NCBI GenBank assembly: GCA_010692425.1
Contig: JAAHHJ010000010.1
Location: forward strand, 44,807 to 108,806
From: Symploca sp. SIO3C6
Lineage (GTDB): Bacteria > Cyanobacteriota > Cyanobacteriia > Cyanobacteriales > Coleofasciculaceae
DNA length: 64,000 nt
Direction of reading: 5' to 3'
The position numbers and the translations under genes are program-made. This document shows, one piece after another, positions 11,901-19,004 of this stretch; the first letter of the stretch is position 1, and each line of letters starts with the position of its first letter. The notes under the pieces are model-generated. The model ran no database searches, was not told the origin of the DNA, and worked only from the letters and a program-made list of their open reading frames with translations.

Positions 11901-14474
11901 TCTACTTGCTGAAGGCAGTGTATTTTTATCTGTAGGAGAGACTGTTTCTACTAAGATTTGATTAGTTTTTTGAACTTCAGTTATAGGTATAAACTTGCTT
12001 TTGGCTGCAGTGTCAGACGGAAACTTAAATAACCAACCATCCTCTTTTTTGTGCTGAAATTGTCTACCAAGGCTAGTCAGAAAATTCCAGATGGGCTGAT
12101 TCTTCGGAGTAGGTTTATAGAACAGTTCAACTTGTTCTAATCCCTTTTCTTGAGCAATAGTTCCCAGATGAACTAGCATCTTATGTTCTACACCGCGACC
12201 TAGTACCCGACAACTAAGCAAAAATGTATCTACATATAGTGTATTTTCTAAAATTTCAAACAACAGCAAACCCACTAAACCATAATCTCCAAAGCGGTCT
12301 TTTACTTTGACCACCAAACACTCTAATTTTTCTAAATTACAAAGTTTTTGAATTTCTATTTCAGACCTTCGGATTGTTGTGAGATTAAATTGATTAGTGC
12401 GTTGGGTAAGTTGAGCAACCCGTGAAAACTGTTCGCTTTGCATGGGGCAAATTTCAATTTCTAAGTTCAGTTGTGCGAGGAAATCACTAAAGGAGAGAGA
12501 ATCCTGTTGTAAACGCTGACGCTGGACATTTTGCTGATATAGATTAGTTCTTTGTTGGTCTTCTTTAGTAATTTGTAGTTGATCAAAAGCCCAAATATGC
12601 TCTAAATATTGAGGGTTGAAGTCGCACTCTTGAGGAAGTTGCAGAGTAAGAATTTCTGGACAATTTGCCCTAACTTCAGCACACTCAACTGGGTTATCAT
12701 CAACGAAAATAAAGCTATCTAAACCCAGTTGTAATTCAGCAGCTAAAGACTTCAAATTCTCCGATTTCGATTTCCAGTTAATGCGCCAATTGACAAGATG
12801 ATGACGCTTAAGTACCATATCTGAATTTTGGTCAAAGACGGCCAATACATCATCTTCTTGATTTTTACTACACAGACAAATTAACTTTCCTGATTTTTGC
12901 TGTGCGACTATAAATTCCTGTAGCGATCGCAATGATGGAGAAATTTTAACTCCTGTAGCTCCATCCTCCCCACAAATACCACTCCATAAAGTATGGTCGC
13001 AGTCAAGAGCAATTACTTTGTAAGGAGAGCTTTGCAAAGCCCAAATTTTCCGAGCCAGCATCGTCCCCAAGGCGCAGAAAAAAGTTGGCGTGTAGGGAAT
13101 GTGTCCTAATTCGTCACCGTAGGGGTCGTAGTAATCTTCTACTGGGTAGGTATTAGTCAATTCTTGACTTTTAATCAGGTATATACCACTGAAATTCTGG
13201 AACTCAGCTGCTAAAAGTTCTTGCATTCTCTCATGCAAGATGTTATCTGAGATCTGATCAGCTGGAGAGGGAGGACAAATACAGACAAAATAGGGATTTT
13301 GCGAGCGCATCCGTGCAGTTTTCAAGGCACTACCAAAATCTCTAACAGTTTGCTCTATTTGAATTGCGTTTTGTCCTAATTGCTGTGGTTGTGGGTTTTG
13401 CTTTTGGTTGAGGCGAGTCGCGTAGATATTAAAGAGTCCTGAACCATGCAGCAGAGACTCTTCATCCACAACAAATTTAAAGCCTTTGTCTTCAAGCAAG
13501 CTCATGACCTGTTTAAGTGTAATACCTTCAGGGTCATGCACCTCCATAACTATCTGTTGAATCACAGGCCAGTGATGGTCTTTAATTCCTTGGAGAATTG
13601 CTAATTCACTTTTTTCAGCATCTAGTTTCAGTAAATCAATTTTCTCAATGTTGTATTCTTCGATAATTTCGCTTAGAGTTCTTAGCTGAACCTGATAAGT
13701 TTCTTGCTCTAGTCTATCTTTGAGAAAATCATCAGCTAGGCGTTCTACAGATTCTTCATCCAAAGAGCTATCGCTTTTGAGCATATTAACAATGACTGAG
13801 CGAATAGCTTTTTCGTCTTGCTCTGTATCAGCTGCAAAACTCGAAAAAACTGAAGAACGAGGGTAGAAAGTGAAGCTTTCTTCCCTGGGTTCACCACCTA
13901 ATCCACAATTAAAAAGATGGATATTTTGACAGTAAAGCTTGGCATTAGTCTGTAGTTTGTCAAAGGCATGGGGGGCAGGTTCAAATGAGTAAATAGTGCC
14001 TTTTGGTGATTTTTGTTGAGCAAATAAGGTAAATAAACCAATATTTGCTCCTATATCGATGATACAGTCGTCTTCATTAAAAACAATTCCATGCTTTAAA
14101 TAGACGAGATCAACAAAAATTTCTTGGTACAGATACTCGGTTTCGTACTGGTTTAGGTGAGCAACTTCCAAGTGATTTGGCAAGGTGTACCGTGAGCGAT
14201 CACCAATAATTTTTGTTTTGAATTCATGATCAACTATCAATTGGAGACGGTTCTTATCTTGTTCCCAATCCTCAAACCTAACCAGAATTATATTAACTCC
14301 ATTTTCATTGGTAGCTAAAAGGCTGGCTGGATTGAGTAGCTCTTGAAACACTTGATTGTAGGGAGCAAACTCTATTGAATAAGGTACTCCTATTTCTTTA
14401 AGCCAATACAACAGAGAATCTTCAAGGGGTTCGCTGGTAAATGTAGCCGTAATAACAATTTTTTGTTTAGGCAT
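5913..14474 (-). CDS. NRPS starter/elongation protein: FkbH(FkbM)-PCP-sulfotransferase-C-A-PCP-E
   Basis: The 2853-residue protein has these parts in order. An FkbH-type N-terminal segment (1-72) is interrupted by an FkbM methyltransferase (about 100-350, SAM motif IIDIGANIGLFT near 138-149). FkbH then resumes (about 370 on) with a HAD motif ALDCDHTLW (489-497) and a GNAT-like part to about 820. Next come a PCP (GGDS, Ser934), a PAPS sulfotransferase (about 1020-1300; 5' loop SPHRSGSTLL, 3' motif VRHPYGTMRS), an LCL C domain (HHIIGDG near 1458), an A domain, a PCP (FFELGGDSI) and a terminal epimerization domain (HHLVIDGVSW; VGWFTTIFPV). FkbH domains load glyceryl from 1,3-bisphosphoglycerate. 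The A pocket D-A-F-F-L-G-L-T-F is Ile/Val-like. The predicted product so far is an O-methyl, O-sulfo glyceryl joined to a D-residue. It is the first gene of the operon. Confidence 0.92.
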   Translation of the reverse strand: MPKQKIVITATFTSEPLEDSLLYWLKEIGVPYSIEFAPYNQVFQELLNPASLLATNENGVNIILVRFEDWEQDKNRLQLIVDHEFKTKIIGDRSRYTLPNHLEVAHLNQYETEYLYQEIFVDLVYLKHGIVFNEDDCIIDIGANIGLFTLFAQQKSPKGTIYSFEPAPHAFDKLQTNAKLYCQNIHLFNCGLGGEPREESFTFYPRSSVFSSFAADTEQDEKAIRSVIVNMLKSDSSLDEESVERLADDFLKDRLEQETYQVQLRTLSEIIEEYNIEKIDLLKLDAEKSELAILQGIKDHHWPVIQQIVMEVHDPEGITLKQVMSLLEDKGFKFVVDEESLLHGSGLFNIYATRLNQKQNPQPQQLGQNAIQIEQTVRDFGSALKTARMRSQNPYFVCICPPSPADQISDNILHERMQELLAAEFQNFSGIYLIKSQELTNTYPVEDYYDPYGDELGHIPYTPTFFCALGTMLARKIWALQSSPYKVIALDCDHTLWSGICGEDGATGVKISPSLRSLQEFIVAQQKSGKLICLCSKNQEDDVLAVFDQNSDMVLKRHHLVNWRINWKSKSENLKSLAAELQLGLDSFIFVDDNPVECAEVRANCPEILTLQLPQECDFNPQYLEHIWAFDQLQITKEDQQRTNLYQQNVQRQRLQQDSLSFSDFLAQLNLEIEICPMQSEQFSRVAQLTQRTNQFNLTTIRRSEIEIQKLCNLEKLECLVVKVKDRFGDYGLVGLLLFEILENTLYVDTFLLSCRVLGRGVEHKMLVHLGTIAQEKGLEQVELFYKPTPKNQPIWNFLTSLGRQFQHKKEDGWLFKFPSDTAAKSKFIPITEVQKTNQILVETVSPTDKNTLPSASRAFEAGFFERIAQNLYSPELILKEINSQQQRQRSELGREFIAPRTPIEKAIASLFAEVLKLDKVGIEDDFFELGGDSIRGAILINKLQAQLNEIIHFIVLFDTKTVAKLAAYVEENYPQAAAKLLGKEMTAIIDSPQQRIDEAKVLQMRTLIPPLAPPIDNDATKNPSAIFILSPHRSGSTLLRVMLAGNQQLFAPPELELLRFNTLGERKAAFYGRYSFWMEGTIRTIMQIKGCRSEEAIALMEELEAKNLTTKQFYQLIQQWLGDKILVDKTPSYSIDLETLKRAETNFKNPLYIHLVRHPYGTMRSYEEARVEQTFPYQHPFSRRELAELVWLISHQNILEFLQQVPQERQYQVKFEDLVSQPQNTVEQLCQFLGVEFHPDMLQPYKDKQQRMTDGIYAQSRMIGDVKFHEHQGINPSTVDSWKQYYTTDFLGDVAWHLAESLGYQRNHAAIEKVSRGNQRQSQTFPLSFAQQRLWVLAQIEPESPFYNMFKAVRLNGSVDIEILERSLNEIIRRHEILRTTFRAVEGKAVQVIAPHATIKPSVIDLQGYSGQAQSEQLQLVATQDQLQPFDLTAGLLLRVTLVQLQPESSALLLTMHHIIGDGWSMGVFIKELSSLYQAFLVGEPSPLPQLPIQYADFTIWQRQWLQGKAQQTQVNYWQQQLAEAPPLLELPTDRPRPSVQTFQGWCFSFQLDAKLTASLKALSHKSGTTLFMTLMAAYVTLLFRYSGQSDILLGTPIASRNHQDLEGLIGFFVNTLVMRTRLEDNPSFSKLLMQVRSTCLDAYANQDVPFEQIVEALQIERSLSHSPLFQVMFALQNASMDQLETPELEITPLHLDNVNAKFDLTLQMWETNTEQGSCLQGFWQYNTDLFDQDRITRMTGHFQTLLTAIVANPEESIETLPLLSERERHQLLVEWNDTYIPYPDTKCIHQLFEEQVEQNPNAIALVYENESLTYGELNERANQLAHYLKTLGVGTEVLVGICLERSLQMIIAMLAILKAGGAYVPLDSSYPQERLAYMLNDSLLSILLTQEKLIAQLPETNAQVVCLDTDWEKVINKYSQTNPVTEISNHNLAYVIYTSGSTGKPKGITVTHQAVNNLVCNTNYVQLTANHRVAQASNAAFDAATFEIWGALLNGARLVGITKEVLLSPPQLATQLQDQQIDILFVTTALFNQLATQVPGIFRTLQTVLFGGEAVEPNSVRIALQNQPPKRLLHLYGPTENTTFSSWYLVQEVPEDATNLPIGKPIANTQIYILDSHLQPVPIGVPGELCIGGDGLARGYLYRPDLTEEKFITNSLPETKLISNQKLYKTGDLARYLPDGNIEFIGRIDNQVKIRGFRIELAEIEVILTQHPQVRDAVVIAREDKQGLKSLAAYLVSEGQQPSSNELRSFLKEKLPDYMIPASFTLLEALPITPNGKVDRRNLPVPEFQLNDSTGFVSPRTHTEKVLLEIWQDILRLKEVCIHDNFFELGGDSIIGIQIIARANQAGLELSPKQLFAHQTIAELAAVAGTIKVVQRQQGLVTGAVPFTPIQHWFFEQNLPQSNHFNQSFLLSVPSDFKPEILEQVWQQLLVHHDALRLRFTQIDDSWQQTHSAPSDRCTVSQIDLSTLSEIEQQAEIEASATSIQASLNLAENLVQVAFFNLGINKRARLIIIIHHLVIDGVSWRILLEDLQTAYQQIIQGKTVKLPAKTTSFQDWAQYLVKCAQSDLLKSELPYWLSAYDTSISPIPVDYKGGENTVASTSTVSVSLDESQTKVLLQDVPKAYKTEINDVLLTALVLVLSEWNNSKSVLFNLEGHGRENIVDGVDLSRTVGWFTTIFPVILKVAAIALDDIEDTLKSIKEQLRAIPNKGIGYGLLRYLSLDTEISTQLQKLPQAQISFNYLGQFTQCLNQASMMQLASESSGQNHSLDGQRPHLLNINAIITNEQLQIDWKYSTNVHQPRTIEKIAKEFIETLEKIIFHCSAPENRGYTPTDFPLVQLNQLELDQLLENL

Positions 14475-14524
14475 CTCTTGAAAAAATCCTGTGTAGTTAT
14501 TTTATTCATCTCGATGAATTATTT

Positions 14525-14831
14525 CGAGGATTAGTCAATTTTAAGTCTTCGCTCTAACAGGAAGCTTCTATTACCTGAACACTAAATTTAGGTTCTTTAT
14601 TAATTTGTTAAATGGGCTTACCGTTCTAGAAAGTATATTTAACCCTAAAAAGAGGGTGGTGTTCAAGATTTTTTTCCAGACACAGGTTACAGCAGCAAGG
14701 TTTAAGGATAAATTAACTTTTAACGTAGTATATGTATTATGAGCAACGTTCTTTGGATCCAGATGGTAGATCAACCACATTACTTGCTGGCCATAGGAGA
14801 GAGGGTAGTGCGTTCTAATGATTCTGTTCAT
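14525..14831 (-). pseudogene. Decayed NRPS condensation-domain N-terminus
   Basis: From the ATG at 14831 the first 57 or so codons read as the start of an NRPS C domain (YPLSYGQQVMWLIYHLDP, then a helix ending WKKIL). After WKKIL the frame is lost near 14663. In the adjacent frame the homology continues as EHHPLFRVKYTF, NGKPI, QINKEPKFSVQVIEAS, then SEDL. The continuation is broken by stops at 14626-14628 and 14608-14610 and by a TAG near 14548 where a Trp is expected. A single-base deletion plus three nonsense changes explains everything. The fragment ends about 50 bp before the next NRPS gene, so it is the remnant of a larger synthetase gene or a scar of recombination at the cluster edge. 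Confidence 0.82.
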
Positions 14832-15300
14832 TTAGGTTCCTGACTATTACCTATCTTGATGGCAACACCATGAGTACCTCAAATCGCAGCTAGGGTCAAT
14901 GAATATTGTTGGATCCCAAAAAGCTGTGTAGCCTGTGGACAAATCTACGGCTGAAATAGCCTCCTAGGCTACGATTCAAGCTATGGTTCTTTGAGCGACT
15001 CCTCTAAGATGAACTGGTTACTACTGCAACTTTTCCATAATATATTAAGATGAGCTGATTACTACTACAACTTTTCTATAGTATATTAATCTGGATGAAA
15101 AGGAGCATTAAGCAAGTGTTCCCAATTAAAATAACCATGCCGAAGGCTATAAGTCCTTTGCAGCAAGGGAATTGGCTTTTCAGGTTTTGAGGTTTATTGA
15201 TTTTCACCTACCTACTAAAGCCCAAGAGATCATGGCAATGATAATCTCTTTGTCAATCTCTATAGATCTTCCCATAGGCTCAAAATCTGGAGAAATTGTC
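14832..15300. other. Intergenic region between NRPS remnant and gdmH
   Basis: No convincing gene is seen in these 469 bases. They contain a small hairpin (TAGCC-N5-GGCTA, about 14957-14972) and the 41-bp tandem duplication listed separately. I looked for guanidine riboswitch hallmarks (ykkC-type or ACGR tetraloop pairs) ahead of gdmH and did not recognise one. The in-frame extension of gdmH back to 15172 lacks a start with a good ribosome binding site. Confidence 0.5.
15005..15086. repeat. 41-bp direct tandem duplication upstream of gdmH
   Basis: Two adjacent copies (15005-15045 and 15046-15086) share TAAGATGA(A/G)CTG(G/A)TT and a following ACTACT(A/G)CAACTTTTC block, differing at about six positions. 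Each copy ends in an AT-rich TATAT stretch. The pair lies about 215 bp upstream of the gdmH start and could hold paired regulator sites or be simple slippage DNA. Confidence 0.85.
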
Positions 15301-16494
15301 ATGACTACACAACCTCCCTTTCAACCCCCCAATGCTAGTAATAATGGCTATTTTAGCGAAGCCCAAAATGCCCTAGAACGAGAACAAAACTTGCCGTTAA
15401 CGGGATGGCAACAAGAAGTTCAACAGGGCTTAGAATACGGCTTAGAAGCGGCAGAGAGTATCAAGGATCGAACTATTCCGACATTTTCACGGGGAGAATT
15501 ACCCCATTATGCTGGGATTAACACCTTTCTCAAAGCTCCTTATCTCGAAGATGTTAGGCAAGTTGGACAATATGACGTTGCCATTGTGGGAGTCCCCCAT
15601 GATTGCGGAACCACCTATCGTCCCGGAACCCGGTTTGGACCTCAGGGAATTCGTCGCATCAGTGCCCTTTATACGCCCTATAATTTTGAATTGGGCGTTG
15701 ATTTACGGGAACAAATTACTCTGTGTGATCTAGGGGATATTTTTACAATTCCAGCCAATAACGAAAAATCTTTTGATCAAATTTCAAAAGGTATTGCTCA
15801 TGTATTTCATTCCGGCGCATTCCCGATTATTTTAGGGGGAGATCATTCAATTGGATTTCCAACAGTTCGGGGAATTTGTCGTCATTTGGGAAATAAAAAA
15901 GTCGGCATTATTCACTTTGACCGCCATGTGGATACTCAAGAGACAGATCTTGATGAACGGATGCATACTTGCCCTTGGTTTCATGCAACAAACATTAAGA
16001 ATGCTCCCGCTAAAAATTTAGTTCAAATGGGGATTGGCGGATGGCAAGTGCCCCGTCAAGGTGTGAAAGTGTGTCGGGAACGAGCCACCAATATTTTAAC
16101 GGTAACTGACATTACAGAAATGGGTTTGGATGCCGCCGCCAACTTTGCCATAGAACGAGCAACAGATGGAACAGATTGTGTCTGGATTAGCTTCGACATT
16201 GATTGTATTGATGCTGGTTTTGTTCCCGGTACAGGCTGGCCAGAACCCGGTGGATTGCTTCCCCGTGAAGCTCTCTATTTACTCAAGAAAATTGTTCAAA
16301 ATGTTCCCGTTTGTGGCATGGAAGTGGTGGAAGTTTCACCCCCCTATGATATCAGTGATATCACTTCTTTAATGGCAACTCGTGTTATTTGTGACACGAT
16401 GGCACATTTAGTGATATCAGGGCAAATTCCCCGTCAACAAAAGCCAGATTATATTCATCCAGAAGCACAACCAGAGTTAGTCGAGTGGAGTTAA
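15301..16494 (+). CDS. gdmH: Ni(II)-dependent guanidine hydrolase (ureohydrolase fold)
   Basis: The 397-residue protein hydrolyses guanidine to urea and ammonia; it belongs to the arginase/agmatinase fold but to the GdmH branch typified by Synechocystis Sll1077. Visible metal-binding motifs are GGDHSIGFP, HFDRHVD (with Arg where arginases have Ala) and SFDIDCID, followed by PGTGWPEPGG. The long N-terminal extension before the catalytic core also fits GdmH rather than agmatinase. I place the start at the ATG at 15301 because GGAG stands 8 nt upstream; the frame is open back to 15172 without a better signal. The next two genes are hypA- and hypB-type nickel chaperones, the known partners of GdmH, 12 and 61 bp apart, which supports the assignment over agmatinase. 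Confidence 0.93.
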   Translation: MTTQPPFQPPNASNNGYFSEAQNALEREQNLPLTGWQQEVQQGLEYGLEAAESIKDRTIPTFSRGELPHYAGINTFLKAPYLEDVRQVGQYDVAIVGVPHDCGTTYRPGTRFGPQGIRRISALYTPYNFELGVDLREQITLCDLGDIFTIPANNEKSFDQISKGIAHVFHSGAFPIILGGDHSIGFPTVRGICRHLGNKKVGIIHFDRHVDTQETDLDERMHTCPWFHATNIKNAPAKNLVQMGIGGWQVPRQGVKVCRERATNILTVTDITEMGLDAAANFAIERATDGTDCVWISFDIDCIDAGFVPGTGWPEPGGLLPREALYLLKKIVQNVPVCGMEVVEVSPPYDISDITSLMATRVICDTMAHLVISGQIPRQQKPDYIHPEAQPELVEWS

Positions 16495-16506
16495 GGGAGA
16501 TTAATT

Positions 16507-16905
16507 GTGCATGAGACAGATATGACAAAAGCACTGATTTTAACGGTGCAAGACTGGTGGAAAGCCCAACCTGAAAATCCACATATAACTCACATTCATT
16601 TAATTATTGGACAGTTTACCTGTGTGGAACCTGCTAGTTTACAATTCGCCTTTGAAGCTCAGACTCAAAACACCTTTTTAGATGGGGTGAAATTAGTGAT
16701 TAATGAAACTCCATTAGTTGCCTTTTGTCATTTCTGTCAACAGGAATATCAGCCTGAAATTGGACTTCATTATGCTTGTCCAACCTGTCAGTCTCCAATG
16801 GAAGATATTCGTTCTGGGCGAGAACTTAAAATTGACCGAATTGAATATTATTCTGCTTGTGATGTAAGGTTTTCGCCTAATGCGGGACAATTTAAAGTTG
16901 GATAA
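16507..16905 (+). CDS. hypA: HypA-type nickel chaperone for GdmH
   Basis: This 132-residue protein has the HypA/HybF form. It starts with a GTG giving (M)-His-Glu, where His2 and the free amino terminus bind nickel. A zinc finger of two CxxC pairs lies at about residues 76-98 (CHFC ... CPTC). It begins 12 bp after gdmH and is co-oriented with it. HypA normally delivers nickel to NiFe hydrogenase, but no hydrogenase gene is present in the window. In Synechocystis the equivalent gene (sll1078) activates the guanidine hydrolase, so the same role is inferred here. Nickel transfer would occur in the cytoplasm together with the HypB-like GTPase that follows. Confidence 0.92.
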   Translation: MHETDMTKALILTVQDWWKAQPENPHITHIHLIIGQFTCVEPASLQFAFEAQTQNTFLDGVKLVINETPLVAFCHFCQQEYQPEIGLHYACPTCQSPMEDIRSGRELKIDRIEYYSACDVRFSPNAGQFKVG

Positions 16906-16966
16906 GAGGTGGCTTCACTATCCACTATCCAGCTTTAAGTTGAAATGTGTTTTATAAATAGCCATA

Positions 16967-17653
16967 GTGAAAAAAATGCACCAAACTTTTGATGCTGCTT
17001 TAGAAATTAATCTGCTTCATGCCAATCAAGCTGGAGCCGATCATAATCGTTCTCATTTTGATGAATGGGGGATTACTTGCTTGAATTTAATGAGTAGTCC
17101 TGGAGCCGGGAAAACAGTATTATTAGAACGAACCCTTGCTGGGCTGAAAACTCAGTTCAAAATGGCAGTAATTGAAGGAGATATGACCACTGAATTAGAT
17201 GCCGAACGATTGCGTCAATTTGGTGTTCCTGTTATTGCCATTAATACCGGACGTTCCTGCCATTTAGACTCTAAAATGGTTGCTGGAGGAATTCATCAAC
17301 TCTCTCATCAATATAATCCGGCTGAATTTGATTTAGTGTGGGTTGAAAATGTAGGTAATTTGGTTTGTCCAGCAGAATTTGAAGTAGGAGAACACGCTAA
17401 AATTGCTCTTTTAAGCGTGACGGAAGGGGAAGATAAACCCTTGAAATATCCGATTATGTTTCAAGCCGCAGACTGCTTATTAATCACGAAAATGGATTTA
17501 GCACCCTATCTCAATATCGATCTCAACAAGATTGAATCGAATGTACGGCAAATGAATCCTCATGCCACTATTATTCCTATTTCTGCCCAAACAGGAGAAG
17601 GCTTAAAAACCTGGTTTCAATGGATTGAAAACAGCATTAAAGTAAAAGTATAG
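16967..17653 (+). CDS. hypB: HypB-type GTPase, nickel insertion into GdmH
   Basis: This is a SIMIBI-class GTPase of about 228 residues. The P-loop is SPGAGKT, a Mg/switch region follows at EGDMTT, and TKMDL gives the guanine specificity motif (NKxD type). It lacks the His-rich N-terminal nickel store of many hydrogenase HypB proteins. The frame opens with GTG at 16967; an ATG at 16976 (Met-His-Gln) is an equally possible start and neither has a clear Shine-Dalgarno site. As third gene of the gdmH-hypA-hypB set it should drive GTP-dependent nickel transfer into the guanidine hydrolase. A hairpin follows one base after the stop. Confidence 0.92.
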   Translation: MKKMHQTFDAALEINLLHANQAGADHNRSHFDEWGITCLNLMSSPGAGKTVLLERTLAGLKTQFKMAVIEGDMTTELDAERLRQFGVPVIAINTGRSCHLDSKMVAGGIHQLSHQYNPAEFDLVWVENVGNLVCPAEFEVGEHAKIALLSVTEGEDKPLKYPIMFQAADCLLITKMDLAPYLNIDLNKIESNVRQMNPHATIIPISAQTGEGLKTWFQWIENSIKVKV

Positions 17654-17684
17654 GTGTAAGGGCATGACACCCTAGCCCCTACAC
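17654..17684 (+). terminator. Hairpin after gdmH-hypA-hypB
   Basis: GTGTAAGGGC at 17654 pairs with GCCCCTACAC ending at 17684, one mismatch over ten pairs with an 11-nt loop, immediately after the hypB stop. No strong U-tract follows, so it may be a weak terminator, an mRNA-stabilising stem or one of the repeat hairpins common in this genome. It sits between convergent genes. Confidence 0.5.
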
Positions 17685-17732
17685 ATCTCTCTTTAGTTCA
17701 GGCAAACCTAATTAGAAAAAAGGGATAACCAA

Positions 17733-18905
17733 TTATTTCAACTGTGCCCAAATTCCCTGACAACGTTCCCTAATTAATCCTTGAAAAACAGATTGAGTTG
17801 AGGGGTGAATGTCTACTGTGTACAGGGAAAAAAGACCTGTAGTACTTTCAAGGTTTAACTCTCTTCGGGTTAAAGATAATGCTTGTGTGCGGTGGGATTC
17901 CACAGCTTGTAATAAGCCAGGATAACTTAAGTTGCGCAAACTTAATTGACCACTGTTAGTTATATATATGGCGTCATTTTGGAAAAGATGTTCCAAGCTG
18001 ATAAGACTAGCGTACACATCTACATCTTTTTCAATCCCTCCTAAACGGTGAGCATCTAAACCAAAGCGAATGCAGAAATTGACTGCAACTAACTTTCCCG
18101 CTTGTTCAGCAGGTAAAATGCCAGCGGCAAACTCAAATCCCAGACTATCAGCTCGCCATTCCTCCACACCAGCATAGGTATAGTTTTGAAAAAAGTTCTG
18201 CTGGTCCTTGAAATTAAATCCCAAACCACTGGCATGCCCTGCTTCGTGAACTTGAGTATCCACATGGCGGTTGTATTCACTATTAACTTTGTCATCTAAG
18301 GGAGCTAATAGTAAATTGGCTGTTTCCGGCTCAAATACTTTCCGAATGCATTCGTAGCTAGAACCTAAAAAGCGCCGTTTCTGTTCCCCGGCATTGTTTA
18401 ATGCTGGACCATAGATGCTGTTGGGAAAAGCCCATCCATTGGGGACAATAAAAGCTTCACCACTCTCACCACTCACATTCCCACAACTGGCAATTTCAGT
18501 AAAAGAAAGATTTCTGGTAACCTTTTGTTTGAGAGTTCCAAATTTTTTCTGAACTAGACTTTCTAACTGTTCAAGAGAAGGGTAAGAATTATCGTGTATT
18601 TTTCCGTAAAGTGCGCTTAAAGTTACCTCACTTGTGCATTGCCGATTAATTTGATAAGGTGCAACGATTAGAAAATAGCCATCTCTACCAATAAAATCCA
18701 TATTGATAAAGCCTTGAGACAAAATACTCCAGTCATTATTTTCCAAAGCATCTGCCGTGTTGAGTAGCCAAGCTGTCGGAAGTTCACCAGATTTTTCTGC
18801 CTGCTGACGTATTTTTGTGAGCGCAACAGTAATCTTATTGTGCTCAATATCCTGGACTATTTGTTGGGGAACCAATTGTTGTTCGTGTAACAAGACTACT
18901 GTCAT
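17733..18905 (-). CDS. Putative zinc metallopeptidase with HEAGH motif
   Basis: The family is not recognised by name. The protein (about 390 residues from the ATG at 18905) carries HEAGH near residues 220-224. About 24 residues on it has EEWRAD, giving a gluzincin-like arrangement (HExxH plus a downstream Glu) that most recalls the HExxGH...EECRAE pattern of dipeptidyl-peptidase III, although overall similarity seems low. No signal peptide or membrane segment is seen, so it is probably cytoplasmic. The open frame extends to a TTG at 18980, but no ribosome binding site supports either start. It is the last of three minus-strand genes after a LamG-patatin and a small hydrophobic protein; a 70-bp inverted-repeat element separates it from the latter. 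Peptidase activity is inference from the motif only. Confidence 0.75.
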   Translation of the reverse strand: MTVVLLHEQQLVPQQIVQDIEHNKITVALTKIRQQAEKSGELPTAWLLNTADALENNDWSILSQGFINMDFIGRDGYFLIVAPYQINRQCTSEVTLSALYGKIHDNSYPSLEQLESLVQKKFGTLKQKVTRNLSFTEIASCGNVSGESGEAFIVPNGWAFPNSIYGPALNNAGEQKRRFLGSSYECIRKVFEPETANLLLAPLDDKVNSEYNRHVDTQVHEAGHASGLGFNFKDQQNFFQNYTYAGVEEWRADSLGFEFAAGILPAEQAGKLVAVNFCIRFGLDAHRLGGIEKDVDVYASLISLEHLFQNDAIYITNSGQLSLRNLSYPGLLQAVESHRTQALSLTRRELNLESTTGLFSLYTVDIHPSTQSVFQGLIRERCQGIWAQLK

Positions 18906-19004
18906 TGATTTAATATTTTCAATGATTTGAAAGTTGTAGATTATGTTGTCTTTTACTACGTCTTTGTCTATAAGAAGCAACGTAGAAAGTTTATTACAGA
19001 ATGA

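Noticed and set aside
14832-15300. Guanidine riboswitch upstream of gdmH
   Set aside because: I looked for the ykkC-type conserved blocks and for paired ACGR tetraloop hairpins and found neither. Only a tandem duplication and a small stem are there.
15172-15300. Longer N-terminus of the guanidine hydrolase
   Set aside because: The frame is open, but the upstream part lacks a start with ribosome binding site and family resemblance; GGAG stands 8 nt before the ATG at 15301.
16507-17653. HypA and HypB as NiFe-hydrogenase maturation proteins
   Set aside because: They directly follow gdmH in the order known for guanidine hydrolase activation, and no hydrogenase gene is in the window.
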